A DNA stretch of 64,000 bases, taken from Strobilurus pachycystidiatus (Eukaryota > Basidiomycota > Agaricomycetes > Agaricales > Physalacriaceae). The translations under genes were made by a program, and so were the position numbers. The notes under the pieces were generated by a model that worked only from the letters and a program-made list of their open reading frames with translations, ran no database searches and had not been told where the DNA came from. The stretch lies in NCBI GenBank assembly GCA_019915135.1, contig JAHLMK010000004.1:1984001-2048000 (forward strand), given 5' to 3'. This document shows positions 13,062 to 25,571 of this stretch, in pieces. Numbering within the stretch: the first letter of the stretch is position 1; each line of letters opens with the position of its first letter.

Positions 13062-13137
13062 GGTGACGATGTTGATGGTCAAGAACAAGCTGGAAGCTCA
13101 CCACGTGCCAAACTTTTCTTTCCCTTCGACCGCCATC
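13062..13137. promoter_or_regulatory. Compact bidirectional promoter with E-box
   Basis: Only 76 bp separate the two divergent starts (13061 minus, 13138 plus). A CACGTG palindrome lies at 13102-13107, almost central, a site type bound by fungal bHLH factors. Shared regulation is inferred from distance alone. If the minus gene starts at 13088 instead, the spacer is 49 bp. Confidence 0.5.
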
Positions 13138-14270
13138 ATGGAAGCAAACGCTAGCCAACCGTACACAATTCTGCGCATCAAGCGCAAGCGGAACGAGGAG
13201 CCATTAGAGGCGCTTTTCGTTGAAGATGCTGCTCGCAGGAAAAAGTCTCGACCTGGTGGCGTCTTCAAGTTTGCCCAGACAGTGGAAGACGCAGCATGGA
13301 ATGATCAGAAGATACAGCAGCATATCCAGGTATGTAACACGCGCGCTCTTGCAAAGGCTATGAATGGAAATTGGTGGCTACCTAGGATGAAGTCTCCCGC
13401 CTGGAATCTACACTGATCGTGCCACCTCCCACTGTCGCGCCAGCTCCCCCCGTCGCGCCTGTGGTTGCCCCAAAGAAAAAAGGACGCGTCTCGAATGATT
13501 TCGCCCGCCGATACACGATTCTCGCTAACGACTCGGAACCTGCTGCGCCACAAATGCCCACTAGCCCGTAAGCGACGTGCTTTGTACAAGCACTCGCCTG
13601 CTGAATTCTTGCTATGTGTCAAGACCAAAGATCGCATCCTCCACTGATAGGGATCAGCAAGCCACGAAGTTTCCTATGTTCGATGCCGTGCCCGTGGGAT
13701 ATGGACAGACGATGGATCCCGACATGGAGAACATCATGCCGCTACTCAAAGCGTATCTCAGCGGTTGGCTATTCCTTGTGTGTCTACCTGCATGATATCT
13801 TAGTATCACCTAGTCAACGAGCCTAATCTTGGCGCCACGGTCGAGGAGGACGACTACGTCTGGGATGTTTTCTACCATAGGCCAGCGTCGCTGAGCGAAT
13901 GGAATTCGGCCGCGACTGTGGGGACACTGTAAGACGTTACAATGACTTTGTGTCCTCTTCTCATACTTCATAGGACTGGACTCCCTCCCTCGCTTACCGA
14001 TCCCAATGATTCAGACTCGGAGTCTGAGGTCGAAGATGACGCAGACGAGGACTCAAATGGTTGGTTTCGTGCATATTGTGATTGCAGTCCCTTCACTTTT
14101 CACAGCCGAGGAATATTATGGAAACGACTATCCAGAGGACGAAGACTCGTCGGATTGGAATACAGGTAGCAGTGGTTCGTCGCCGATTCTTGTATCATTG
14201 TAGTTCCTTTTCACAACAGTTCTCAGATGAATTCCACGAAGACTCCGACGAATTCGATGATTCCGACTAG
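13138..14270 (+). CDS. IWR1: RNA polymerase II nuclear import protein Iwr1
   Basis: Iwr1 (SLC7A6OS in animals) carries assembled RNA polymerase II into the nucleus. The N-terminus has the conserved PYTILRIKRKRNEEPLEALFVE, with basic residues resembling the Iwr1 nuclear signal. The acidic C-terminal half contains the family hallmark DDYVWDVFYHRP (about 13850-13880). It is followed by DSNAEEYYGNDYPEDEDSSD, read across an intron around 14060-14107. Other introns fall near 13330-13385, 13568-13625, 13770-13812 and 13925-13975. Translation ends at TAG 14268-14270 in an Asp/Glu-rich tail. Convergent with the histidine-phosphatase gene 127 bp downstream. The family match is strong. Confidence 0.9.
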
Positions 14271-14396
14271 ACACCGTTTTTGACGACAACGAACAACCTA
14301 GATATCCTTCCAGCATCTCATCAACATCTTTGCACCAATTCCATGTAAACCACATTCCACATCCTCCCATGTAGCCATACCATGTACATCTTATGA

Positions 14397-16357
14397 TCAT
14401 GCCTTTTCTTCATGCTGGTTCTCCTAGTTAGCATACTCAGGGTACGATCTGAGGTCAGACTTACGCTGTTGACACTCCTCTTGGCGCGACCACGACCTTT
14501 GCCACACGTCAGTACCCCAAGGAAGGCAAGGACACCGAGCATTATCAAAGCGACGGCCAGAGTCAAGCCAGCACCCAAGAAGCCAGCGCCGACGGGACCG
14601 ATCTTCTGGTGTACGGTGGCGGCTGCGCTGGCTTGAGATGCCGCGAGTGCGATTGCGCCACATCCTCTATCCTCAGTGTTGCTACAAACTGTGCACCAGT
14701 CAGAGGTGCCGTTGACTGTCGATGGCTAAGAGGTTTGTTAGAGTCGCGAGATGAGACGAGGTGAGGCCTCATAACTTGCCTGCAGAGTATTGACAAATGT
14801 CGACAGAGGGATATCGCCGTCTTCGTTCAGTACGGTGTAAGTCGTGAAAGTCGTGTCGTCGGTGCCGTTCTTGAAGTTGAAGCGCAAGACGGGTTCGCTC
14901 CCTGACGATGGTTGGCGGATTTCGATGGCCAAGGCAGCAGCGTAGTTGACTGGGGCGCGTCAGTTTGAGCTGAGCATGTATGAAAGAGAAATGAGCACCT
15001 ATCCCAGCGAGATTCGGGTGCATTTCGGCAGCAAGAGTCATATTGAAGAGTGACAAGAACGGCTTGTAAGACATCGCAAGAAGAACAAACTTCGTATCGT
15101 CATCGGTGATACTGTCGAAAGCATTGAAGATTGAAGGAAGTATCGCGCGACCGGCGACTACACCATCAATTGTCAACGGAGTTTGGAAGCACAAGAGATG
15201 GAAAGTGCGTACGATTGCCGACCCCGTCGTTGGATGAGTCGCTGAAGACTCCGTATTCGTGCCAGTTCGCCAGATCGCGAGCTTGTGCCATATAGCTAGC
15301 AGGGATGGCTTTTGCGAACGCCTCGTTGTGGATGTTGTTGACGTTCATATAATCGTAGATCTTTACGTGTATCGATGAGCAACAGATCAGCTACACAGGA
15401 GGAACGACAGACATTCCACTGCAGAACTTGTTAGACGAGAACTGGTCAAGAAGCTCATATTAAAACACACCATGTTGGACAGGACCACTGGTCGGCCATC
15501 CAAGTAGGGCTTGAGGTCGTTCAGGAAATCAGCGGACTCCGCCTCTTTCGCAGCAAAGACACTAGAGTTGTAAAACGCGTTCGAGTGGGCGGTAAAAGTC
15601 TAGTAGGAGTCGAATAAGCACATTGAAGCCGACGCGACGAAATTAGCACCCACACTGCACGACGTCCAAGGCTCCATGGACACATCGTTGTCGGGTTCCA
15701 CAGACTCGACTGGTTATAGTTTTGAGGGAGTTAATTTACGGTAAAAACGATACACGTACTGGGGATGTACTGCCAGTGCCGGATGAATGGATTAGCATTT
15801 CGAAGTATTCGCAGATTTCTGGCCGCGTACTTGATATCCATCCAAAGGGCCCTCAATAGTGGTCCCATTAGCCAACGTCGTCGAGTAGTTCGAGTTGGCG
15901 GGGAAGAGGCCTTGCAGGAAACTAGACGCGGAATTGAGAATCACCTCACCTTCACCTCCCGCGTCGGCAATGACTGTCCCATGGGATATCAGTTGAGAGG
16001 CACAATCACAGAAACGTATTTAGTACCTTGAACCTGGTTCAAGTTGACGAGACTCGTGTTCAGCCCCGGGATGTTAGAGTCCGCCGAGGAGTTGAGATAG
16101 ATGCTTCGGAAGAGCTGCCCTAGTTGGTAGTGTTGTTGCTGGCCATGGAAGAATCAGCCCAAGAACTTGATTGAAAGAAAGACGCGCACGTTTCCCAAGG
16201 GCGTGATCGTTGTCGATGTAGCTGTGTACGTCGTAGGGCTCTGATAAAAGCCTTACATCTCGTCAATCACCGCACTCGACGCGACGTGATAGTACTGACC
16301 TTGCCGATCGCCGTGGCGGACGAGAACGACGACACCAAGGACAGTGCTGTTCGACAT
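14397..16357 (-). CDS. Histidine-phosphatase superfamily protein with C-terminal membrane anchor
   Basis: Branch-2 histidine phosphatase fold (acid phosphatase/phytase clan). The ATG at 16357 gives MSNSTVLGVVVLVRHGDRQG, so the RHGxR catalytic motif sits at residues 14-18 with no signal peptide before it. TPLG and a QLG...LFR segment follow, as in the family. The C-terminal part includes KFVLLAMSYKPFLSLFNMT and a Cys-containing DWCTVC segment. It then has one transmembrane helix (AGLTLAVALIMLGVLAFLGVL, about 14510-14570) and a basic tail. About nine short introns. The last exon is inferred from a GTAAGT donor and TAG acceptor, giving a stop at 14397. The usual HD/HE proton-donor dipeptide seems replaced near AMSY, so catalysis is doubtful. 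Confidence 0.85.
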
Positions 16358-16915
16358 GATTCGAATAGGTGCTTTACCTAGGCCTCTGTGACTCGGATGG
16401 ACGAAGGAAGTCAAGGAGTGATCACTCACGCATCGTAGCTTATATACCATATGGCCGGGATCAAATTGACTCCCTTACCCCATCTGCAGCGGTCTTCCCT
16501 GGGCAGAGTGTATCAGCTAGTAGTAGTATCTGGATGTTGGCATTTAAAGCGGCTTGTCTGTGTCAATGAAGAGCCTATAAACTCACGTTTGGATCCTGTT
16601 AGCAACTCCTTGGCAGGGCAAGTACCTTCTACTAAAAGCTAGTCTTCCATCCTCAAACACTGTGACTGTAGTTTGACAAGGCGTGTATAAATTTATCTTC
16701 TTACGAAAGTCTACCGAAGTACTACGAGCAAGTGACACCGTGTCCGCATGGACGTAGACGCCGCACAAGACTTCTCTGCCCCGTCCTGAACCGTATATGG
16801 TTTGACCCGAAGATTGTATCAGCGATTCAGAGGCGAGACCGCATCGCAACGCTTTATACACTCCAGGAAGATATCATCGAAGAATTGGTCGACCTTTCAT
16901 ATTGAATCAGAATAA
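16358..16915. other. Intergenic spacer, nothing recognised
   Basis: This lies between two minus-strand genes and holds the promoter of the histidine-phosphatase gene plus the 3' end of the nucleoside hydrolase gene. Short open frames are present on both strands with no recognisable motif. Confidence 0.4.
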
Positions 16916-18188
16916 TCATGATTCGGGAACATCATCCGACGACGAGCATGGGACGCGTACCTTCAAAGTCTGAGTCACGATGCAGTTCTTCCCCGAGGAT
17001 CCCCACGAGTCATCGCACTGGAGGTAATTCCACACGTCCACAACCGTCTCCCCCGTCGCGTGGGTCCCAGTTAGCTCTACATCGACGCGATATCTCGTCG
17101 ACGTGAAGAGATCCGGGCAAGACACGTATGCGACGGTCAACGCGTCGTGTATCGGTGGCCCATCCTCGAACCCGAATGTCGATTTATACGAATCTGCGAA
17201 GAAACGTATCAATGTCATCAGGGTGTGGCGTAATGAAGTCGTGGCCGGTGGGAAAGACGCCTCTGGTGCGCCTATGGGAGTGTCGGGGGAGAGGAGTTTC
17301 CACATGACGTTTCTGTTGGCTATAGCCGTGTGGGTGACGTTGATGGGTATCATGACGGCTGGTACCGGCGCGTCTAGCACGATTTGAGCTGCGTGAGCTG
17401 CTCTCTGTGGTAAGTTGCCTTGATCGAAATGAGATGAGACTCTCGTACGATCACACATAATGTTGTATTCTATCGGTTTTTCAGAACGGTTCTGGAGTCA
17501 AATAAGTATCTTGAATGCTTACCAGCTACGGCAGAACGATTGCCTAACCCTACGCCGCCGCCCATAAACACATTTTCAGTTACAGCTTCTAGCAGCTCTG
17601 GATATACCGCGACGAAGAGCGCGATGTTCGTCATGGGCCCACAAGATATCACTGTCACTTTCTCGCCAGCACCGCCTTTCCAGGTCTGCTTGATGGCGGA
17701 GGACATTCCATCCAGAGCGCGAGCTGTAGAGCCATCAGGGTTCTTGGCGATGAATTGAAGGACTTTGGGGTCATCATTCAGAGGAAAACCTTCAACGCCT
17801 CCGAGGCCGTCGGGCCCGTGGATCTCTGGATCGTGTTTGGCGGGCCGCAGGAGGGGCTTTGTGGCGCCAGGATAGACGCGCAGGTCAGGGGATCCACCGA
17901 ATGCTAGAAGACATCTGGCGGCATTGATAGCGGTGTGATCAGCAGACGCGTTTCCGTGAACCTGGTGCGTTTAGAGTTGGGGATGGTCCTGGATAATGAA
18001 TTGTGGGCTCACGGTTGATATACCAAGAAGGTTGATGTTTGGGCAATGAATGGCGAGAAGGATGGCTGTTGCATCATCGTGGCCCTGCATAAGATATCAT
18101 TGGGTATGAGGGATACTGCAGGATTCCTGGCAGTCTAGAGACTCACCGGATCGACGTCTAACCAGACGTTGCGGCGAGAGCTTGCCAT
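16916..18188 (-). CDS. Inosine-uridine preferring nucleoside hydrolase
   Basis: Hydrolyses the N-glycosidic bond of ribonucleosides, giving ribose and a base for purine/pyrimidine salvage (Urh1-like). Starts at 18188 with MASSRRNVWLDVDPGHDD. The DxDxGxDD calcium/ribose-binding signature is at residues 11-18. Further landmarks: STVHGNAS, HGPDGLGG, VTVISCGPMTNIALF, FMGGG near the substrate site, EYNIMCDPE-type segment after an intron, and IHDALTVAYV with the conserved His-Asp. It ends in DDVPES with TGA at 16916. Introns are near 17955-18010, 18085-18145, 17470-17525 and around 17400-17450. About 370 residues, a normal length. Probably cytosolic, since no signal peptide is seen. Confidence 0.93.
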
Positions 18189-18732
18189 TCCTGAGTGTCG
18201 TGTTAGCCAATGTTCAACGTTCAACGTTCAACTGCTGTGGTGATCAGTACTACTTATCGATCACTGTCAGAGTGGCTCGTGGGCTCTCGTGGACTCTGCC
18301 TGAGTCTGGGACTACCGGTCCGTTCCTTGATGCTGATTCCTGATACAGATGTGCGACAGGTGCCGTTTTCCCGTCGGTCCAAGGTCCGTACACCCGGCCA
18401 TCAAAAAGCCAAGAACATGGAATCCTATCGAACCTCGAAAGATCTCGAAATCAACATTCGAAGTGTACTTCCGAGTTGGCAGCATACAATGATACGTTTC
18501 AAACGGTTACCAAACCGTGGCCAGTCCAGTTAACTTAACTAAGCTTTAGACATGACTGTCACAGAAAGTGTGTGAGTATGGAGCGCCAATATATGACGTA
18601 GTTCTGCGTCATGTTTCCTAACCGGGCCATTCTTCCTTCCTAACTGGGACTGAGACTTGCGGGGACTTGCCCAGAATAGTTTTCTCTACTTACCTCTCAG
18701 TTTCTGCCGAGCTTGGCTTTTCTCCCTCGGTG
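18189..18732. promoter_or_regulatory. Divergent promoter region of nucleoside hydrolase and phytochrome
   Basis: 544 bp between divergent starts. A perfect triple 7-bp repeat GTTCAAC lies at 18212-18232, close to the nucleoside hydrolase start. A TGACGTAG box is near 18594, with GCGTCA about 10 bp downstream. The last 70 bp before the phytochrome ATG is pyrimidine-rich, as is common near fungal transcription starts. Regulatory roles are not shown. Confidence 0.4.
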
Positions 18733-21700
18733 ATGGCTGACGACGAGCGCGCATCAAAAGACGAGGATGGAGTTTCGGCCTCCACCTCCTACATATATCC
18801 TATCAAATCCTTGCTCACAGGCATCCAGCCTGCGCCTGACAACCAGCGGGCGAACCAGGCATCTTCATCAACCTCCACCGCGACTCCAGAATTTACAAAA
18901 TGGATCGCAGATGAGGTGGAACGAGCCCGTGCGTACTTTATGCCTTGTGATTTATTGATACTGACCATCTCCAGGCGATACAAATACAGAGGATGTCAAC
19001 ACTGCCTGCGATCCAAACACGTCCTCCTCCTCCTCGCTGCATACACACGCGCCCTCAGCACAATCACAGAGCATCGCAGTGCCTCCCACCAGAAAGCCGC
19101 CGTTGAAACGCCAAAGGTCGTCAAAACATCGCAAATCTCATGCCAAATCCACCTCGGCCTCCGAACACGCTCGTCCCAATTTCCGACACTTTCCTGGCGA
19201 AGATGGCCCCTCCAAGCAATCTTTTTCCAAAAACCCCTCCGGATCAGTCTCACTGTCGCCTTCTTCCTTGGATCCCCGCCATCCTCCCCCTCTTCAGGCT
19301 GTCTCTCAAGAAGCGTTCAACTTTTCAAGTAGCAGCCTATTACCCGAAACATCGCTATCGCCTCCCGAGCTGTCAATTTCTTCCCCCGAACAATCTCTAC
19401 CATTCAACCCAGCTGAATTAGGGCTAGTTCACCTCCCCCCCATCTCGAAAACTGACTCTGCTTCATCTGGTACTGACAGTGCCCAGTATTTCACCCCCGC
19501 GAACACAGAGGACTCTTCCTCTCATGATCCTAGACCAACAACACAGTCTCCACCTAAAGAAGATTCGGATAATTCTCCATCTTCACGTTCCGATAGTCGC
19601 TCGACGACAGAAGAGGATCCACATCTTACCGTCCGATTTCAAGCCGTTCAGGACGAACATGGTCATCACGTCGTTGTAGGACGCGAGGGGGTACTTGCTA
19701 AATGCGAAGACGAAGTGTGTCCAGTTGCCCTTGCCTTTGTTTTATTTGTTCTGACCCTCCTTCTAGCCAATACGCACTCCGGGCGCTGTCCAAGCGTTTG
19801 GGGTTCTCATTGCCCTTCAAGAATGCGAAGACACTCTCGCCGTTCGCCAAGTTTCCGAAGTAACGCGTCTTCCAATGTGTCAGACTTTCAATCTGATCAT
19901 CTTCTAGAACTCCACTGAACTTTTGGGTCTATCTCCTCAGTATCTCTTCTCTCTAGAGTGCTTTACCGATACTCTTCCGGATGACCAGGCCGCCCTGGTA
20001 TGGGACAACCTCGATTTTCTTGCAGAACCTAGCGCGGACTCTTCAGAAGATAATGAGGATTTCGGTCATCCTTTCCGTCTATCGGGATGGGGAGCACCCC
20101 CAGATCCTTCCAATCCCGAAGCTCATCGGCAAATGTGGACGTGTTGGTGTGCCATGCATCGGCCACCCAATGCTTCTTCTGGGAGAGAGCCTCGCTTATT
20201 CGTGATGGAGTTCGAACTCGAGCAAGATACTTTCAATCCCCTATATCCCCCGGTCTCACAATCTCCTCCAACAAGTCAAGGCGGCTCTCCGCTTAGTGCT
20301 GGATCTGTCAGTGCTGAATCTGGCGGAAACTCTACCGACGAATCAGAACGTACTCTCGTTATGACTGGTGGAAGTCAGGGGACTTCCGAGTTAGGGACAG
20401 TTCGGGGGCCTTCATCTCGTCCTCAGTCACCTGCCGTCGAAAGCGCCATGCAGACTCGCGCCATGAACCCTGGGAACACGCCCCCACTCGATGGTCTGCA
20501 AGGGGTTGCCAACTGGACGCCGAGTACGGAGGACATTCTGGAGAGCACAACTGCGCGTTCGCGGCCTCTTTTCGCTTTGGAGAGGTTAAGGCGGGTCAAA
20601 AGGGCGCAAGGCACCCCCATCCCTTCCTCAGGCTCAAGCTCAACCTCCTCGACTGGGAGTGGCCGACGCGGTCAGAGAGGAGGGCGCGTGCCGTCAGGTG
20701 GAGGCATGATGGATGTGTTCGCGGTCATGACCCAGATCAACGAGCAACTTGACGCCGCGCCTGACTTGGACACGTTTTTGAAAGTCGTCGTCGGTGTTGT
20801 CAAGGACTTGACGCAGTTTCACAGGGTTCTGGTCTACCAATTCGACGAAGTTTGGAACGGGCAGACCGTGGCGGAACTGGTTGACTGGAGCATGACCCAT
20901 GATCTGTACAAAGGGCTCCATTTTCCTGCTAGCGACATCCCAGCACAAGTGAGTCTTTGCACTATCTCTCTCCCAAAACTGGCTCAAATATGTCCTCTAG
21001 GCACGTCAATTATACATGACAAGTAAGCATCGCTTCAAATTCTTTGGAGTTTCTCTGACGCTCCCGACAGACAAAGTGCGCATTCTATATGATCGTGATC
21101 AATCGACGGCCAGGATTGTCGTTCGAACCAAAGAGGACCTCAAAGAGCCGCTAGATATGACGCACTGTTATCTTCGAGCCATGAGCCCGATCCACCTCAA
21201 ATGTGCGCCGATCTAGTTATGCTCTAACCGCGTCGCTCATGCTGATGCGGCTTCCCAGACTTGGGAAATATGGGCGTTCGTGCCTCGATGTCTGTGGTAC
21301 GAATTTCACGCTATCCCAGGCATCGTATCTCCACTCACGTCTGTTTAGTCTATAATGGCGTTCGGAACATTGTGGGGTTTGGTTGCATGCCACTCCTATG
21401 GAACTCATGGAATGCGGGTCTCGTTCCCGGTTCGTGCAATGCTCAAGCTTCTGTCCCAGTCAGTATCGAGGAACATCGAGCGCTTGAGTTATGCGCAGAG
21501 GCTGAAAACACGGAAGCTTGTACGAACTGCTCGCCATGCACATCGCTTCTGAATCTGCAGACTAATTCACTCACAGATTAACACGATGGCGTCCGATAGC
21601 CATCCTGTAAGTTCACTCAGCGTTTGCCCTTTCATCTCTTCTGATATAACAATCTGACAACTCGAACAGACTGGTTACATCGTTTCCAACGCAGATGATC

Positions 21701-24241
21701 TTCTCGGACTATTCGACGCTGACTTCGGCGTTCTTGTCATTGGCGATGGGGCCAAGATCCTGGGGCCGAACCAGCACGGACAGGAAACGCTCATCATGGC
21801 CGAGTATCTTCGCCTCAAACAGTTCGAGTATGTGTCAAACTTCTTTCTGTCGCGACACGACCAACGCCTATACTTCCAGTAACATTCAAGCCTCGCAGGC
21901 GGTCACAAGCGACTACCCGGATTTGAACCTGTCCACGGGTATGCATGCTTTACGAATTCACCTTGACTTTCTCCTGAAATGTCTTCTTAGCTTTGGCTGT
22001 TGTCGCAGGCTTGTTATACGTTCCTCTCTCAAGTGGAGGCAAAGATTTCATCGCCTTGTTGCGCAAGAGTCAACCTTGCGACGTTCATTGGGCCGGCAAA
22101 CCCTATAAAGAATCTGGCGGTGGTACCGTTTTGGAACCTAGGAAGTCCTTCAAGATCTGGTCCGAAACTGTGGCGGGCCGCTGTCGAGCTTGGACAGATG
22201 AGCAGTTGGAGACTGCAGGCGTGCTCGCGCTTGTCTACGGCAAATTCATTGAGGTTTGGAGGCAAAAGGAAAGTGCGCTACAAGCGACGAAGCTTTCGAG
22301 CATAATTCTCTCCAACGCAAGTCACGAAGGTAAGTCAATGGCTTCTCGTCGGGACGGTCAACATCTAATTCTTGTATGTTAGTGCGCACGCCTCTGAACC
22401 ACATCATAAAGTCAGAACGTCTGTCAGGTCACTCGAACGATTCCTTACGTTCATGATAGTTACCTCGAAATGGCACTCAATGGTCAGCTGGATCACGAAA
22501 CTCGCGACAATCTGAAGCGTTCGCATAACGCTTCCAAGGTAGTGTTTCTCCGCTTGTCCGCTAACTGTCAGGCTCACCGTGCATAACAGAGTCTCTTGTT
22601 CACCATCAACGATCTTTTGGTAGGTAGCCCTATATGATTACGGGACTCAGCTGACAAGTATTTAGGACCTCACACGCATCGAGAGTGGCCAAGAGACCTC
22701 ATTCAATGAGCCGTTTAATCTACCGCAGGCCATCGAAGAGGCTGTGAATTCGTACAGGAATGAGGCGGAGCGACGTTCGCTTGACTTCGTACTTGATATA
22801 GGCTCCAGTCCTGTTGATGTTGTCGGTGACTCCAAGAAGATCAAGACAGTTGTTCAAAATTTGACAGCAAATGCTCGTAAGAGGCCTCTCTTCACTGCAC
22901 GACGCTCGCTCACTATATTTAGTAAAATACACCAACACTGGCTCGATCAGGGTTTGCTGTGCTAAACTCGAAGAACCTGAGGGCCTTCGAAGTCCGACAC
23001 AAACCGCGGTCGAGATAGTGGTCGAGGATACCGGCTGTGGCATACCTACTCCGAAGCTCGAGAGCATTTTTAGAGAGTTCGAACAGGTGGAACCATCTCA
23101 GGCAGTAGCGGGTACAGACTCAGAAGCAGGCGTTGGTCAGTTCTAATTTCTCTTCTCGGCCCGATTCCTTGTTCAAGTTCATTTAGGTCTCGGTCTTGCG
23201 GTTGTAGCGAGGATTGTTCAGCAACTTGGCGGTCAATTACGCGTTGATTCTCAAGTTGAGAAAGGCAGTCGCTTCTCGTTCCTCATTCCTTTGTCCTTGC
23301 CGACAGGCAGCTCTTCATCGTCGAAGGGATCGTCTTCGTCTTCCGCGCTTCATAGATCACGGGCGCCTAGCATCAAGTCGGAGATAGATTCTATGGTAGA
23401 AGCATTGGCCGCGAGCCATATGACACCCACCGCGGGATCTGATTCTCCTCCAGTGGGCAGGAGCACCGTAGGGTCAATCGAGGTCACCGACTCCAATGTA
23501 CCTCTCCGGCCATTAAAGGTGGACGAGTACATCACCGAGCCGCCTGCGGCACGACCAGGGCCCATCCTCGCTCCCAAGAGTTTAGTGCGCACATTGGATA
23601 AGAGTCCGCAAGATCCAGCTCTAGCTCCAAAGCTGAGGGTCTTGATCGTAGAGGTAAGATATTCCCTGGATTCTATAACTTTGTCACTCATCTCTGTTTA
23701 GGACAACGTCATGAATCTGACCATCCTCTCGAAGCGTCTCACACTCAGCGGACACACCGTGGTTAAAACCATGGACGGCCAGGAAGCTCTCAACCTAGTC
23801 CGTCGAGATCGCGAGTTCGACTGCATCTTGATGGATCTCATGATGCCGGTTTTGGATGGATACGAAGCTAGCTCTCAAATCCGTCTCGTTGAGCAAACTC
23901 CGCTCAAGGACGACAGCTCGCAGCAGTCACGGGCTCTGCGACTATCACACGAGCTGAATGGCCGCATCCCCATCTTCGCCGTTTCTGCGTCTTGCGCCGA
24001 ACAGGAACGGCATCGGCTTTCCGAAGCTGGCATGGACGGATGGATATTGAAACCGCTGAATTTCAAGAGGCTGGCGATTATACTGCTCGGCATCACAGAC
24101 TACTCGCAGCGCCAAGCTGACCTGTACCACCCTGGATGTAGTTGGGAAGATGGCGGATGGTTGCGGGATTACACTCCCCCAGACATTGGGGGTGGTCAAC
24201 CGAAACTGGAGCAGGAGCAGGAGGTTCTCGAAAGTAGATAA
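18733..24241 (+). CDS. Fungal phytochrome, hybrid histidine kinase (PAS-GAF-PHY-HisKA-HATPase-REC)
   Basis: Red/far-red light receptor that signals by His-Asp phosphorelay. After a long Ser/Pro-rich N-terminus comes KCEDEPIRTPGAVQAFG, spliced over an intron. Cys codon 19703-19705 matches the biliverdin-attachment Cys of fungal and bacterial phytochromes. PAS is followed by a long low-complexity insertion (about 20230-20700). GAF has PASDIPAQ and RAMSPIHLKYLGNMGV, and includes WGLVACHSYG. PHY contains WAGKPYK and PRKSF, the tongue motif. The HisKA box is SNASHE-VRTP, with phospho-His codon 22323-22325. The kinase domain has QNLTANA, VEDTGCGIP and GLGLAVVARIV. REC has MDLMMP with phospho-Asp codon 23834-23836 and a later LKPL. 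About 17 introns and 1,500 residues. All signature residues are present, so it should be functional. Confidence 0.95.
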
Positions 24242-24487
24242 AGTGTTTCTCTGTCTATTTGGGTTTGGGTTCACATTGGATTTCCTATGGTTGTAAGCAA
24301 GTTTTAAATTATGCTAGCGTCACATTCACGGACGGCCTACAATGGCTTTGTATCCATGCATTTATATCTTTATCTACCTACATAGCACATTTGTATTTAG
24401 CAGACCTTCTACTATACACGACTTGGTTCATCTGAAACCTCCTCCTTTCGTAAACTCAATCGTCCTCGAGGTGTCAGGAAAGTCTGT

Positions 24488-25571
24488 TCAACCACGACCG
24501 ACATATGGGGCATTCGTAGGCCTGGGACAGGTCATAAAGAAGCATGAAAGTAAAGGCGGAGGACCGTACATGATGTTGACTTCGAGCATGGTCACGTCGT
24601 TGGGAAGGCTGGCGATGTGGACGATGGTATTTGCCACATGCTGCACATCGATGACTGCCTCTGGCACGATTCGGCCGTCTGCCTGGATGGCACCGGTCTG
24701 GAGTCTCGCCGCCATATCCGTAGCGGCATTACCTGCAGCCGTACTGTATGTGAATACAGAGAAGAAGCACAGTCTAGACTGGACACATACCGATGTCTAT
24801 CTGTGTGCACGCGATATTGTAGGCACGTCCGTCCAATGATGTGCACTTGGTCAAACCTATGTGGCGTGAGTAAGTCTACAGACGGGCAGACCAACAAGCC
24901 CACCAGCGAGAGCATGCTTTGAGGCGGTGTACGGATATGACATCGGACGGGGAACATGGGCGGAAAGTGATCCGTTGTTTATGATACGGCCTACGGATTT
25001 ATGTCAGAAGGGGATTGACCTCAAGCTGTGCGCTGATCTTGCCGCCGGGAGGATCCTGGCGCTTGAACGTCTTGAACGCCTCACGCGTACACAAGAACGG
25101 ACCAGTCAAGTTCACGTTCAGGACATTCTGGAAGGTCCCAAGAGATATTTCTTCGATCGGGATTTGAAGTGTGTTGATGCCTGCATTCTAGAGCAGCATG
25201 AACTTGACGGCACGCTGGCGATCGCGACGGGCACTGACATTGAATAACAGATCCACGCGACCTGGCCAGGATGTATTCAGTCGATTTACTCTGGATTTAC
25301 TCATCTCTGCATTGATTACTACCGCGGCCGGCCGCTTACCAAAACGCCTGGTAGCTTGGATGAAGAGGCTTATGACGAATTCTTCATCCGTAACATCGCC
25401 GGGCATGTATAGACACTTCGCAGGATTAGGACACAGAGCTTTGGTCTCCTCGAGGGGACGCTCGCGGCGAGCTACGACAACAACGTTCCAGCCTGCCAGG
25501 GACAGAGCTATTGCGGTCTGTCTGCCGATTCCGCTGGACGCTCCTGTGATTATTGCGGTTCTGTCAGACAT
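24488..25571 (-). CDS. Short-chain dehydrogenase/reductase
   Basis: NAD(P)-dependent oxidoreductase with a classical SDR fold; substrate unknown. The start at 25571 gives [20 protein letters not shown], with the TGxxxGxG cofactor motif at residues 9-16. Further motifs: LLFN-NAGIN (spliced NNAG), [45 protein letters not shown] with catalytic Ser and YxxxK, and DIG-NAATDM. Introns lie near 25265-25340, 25196-25240, 24990-25045, 24735-24795 and 24520-24562. The last joins NIM to [10 protein letters not shown]. An in-frame ATG at 25631 would add 20 residues, but the GASSGIG spacing favours 25571. About 265 residues. The catalytic tetrad residues appear intact. Confidence 0.92.
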
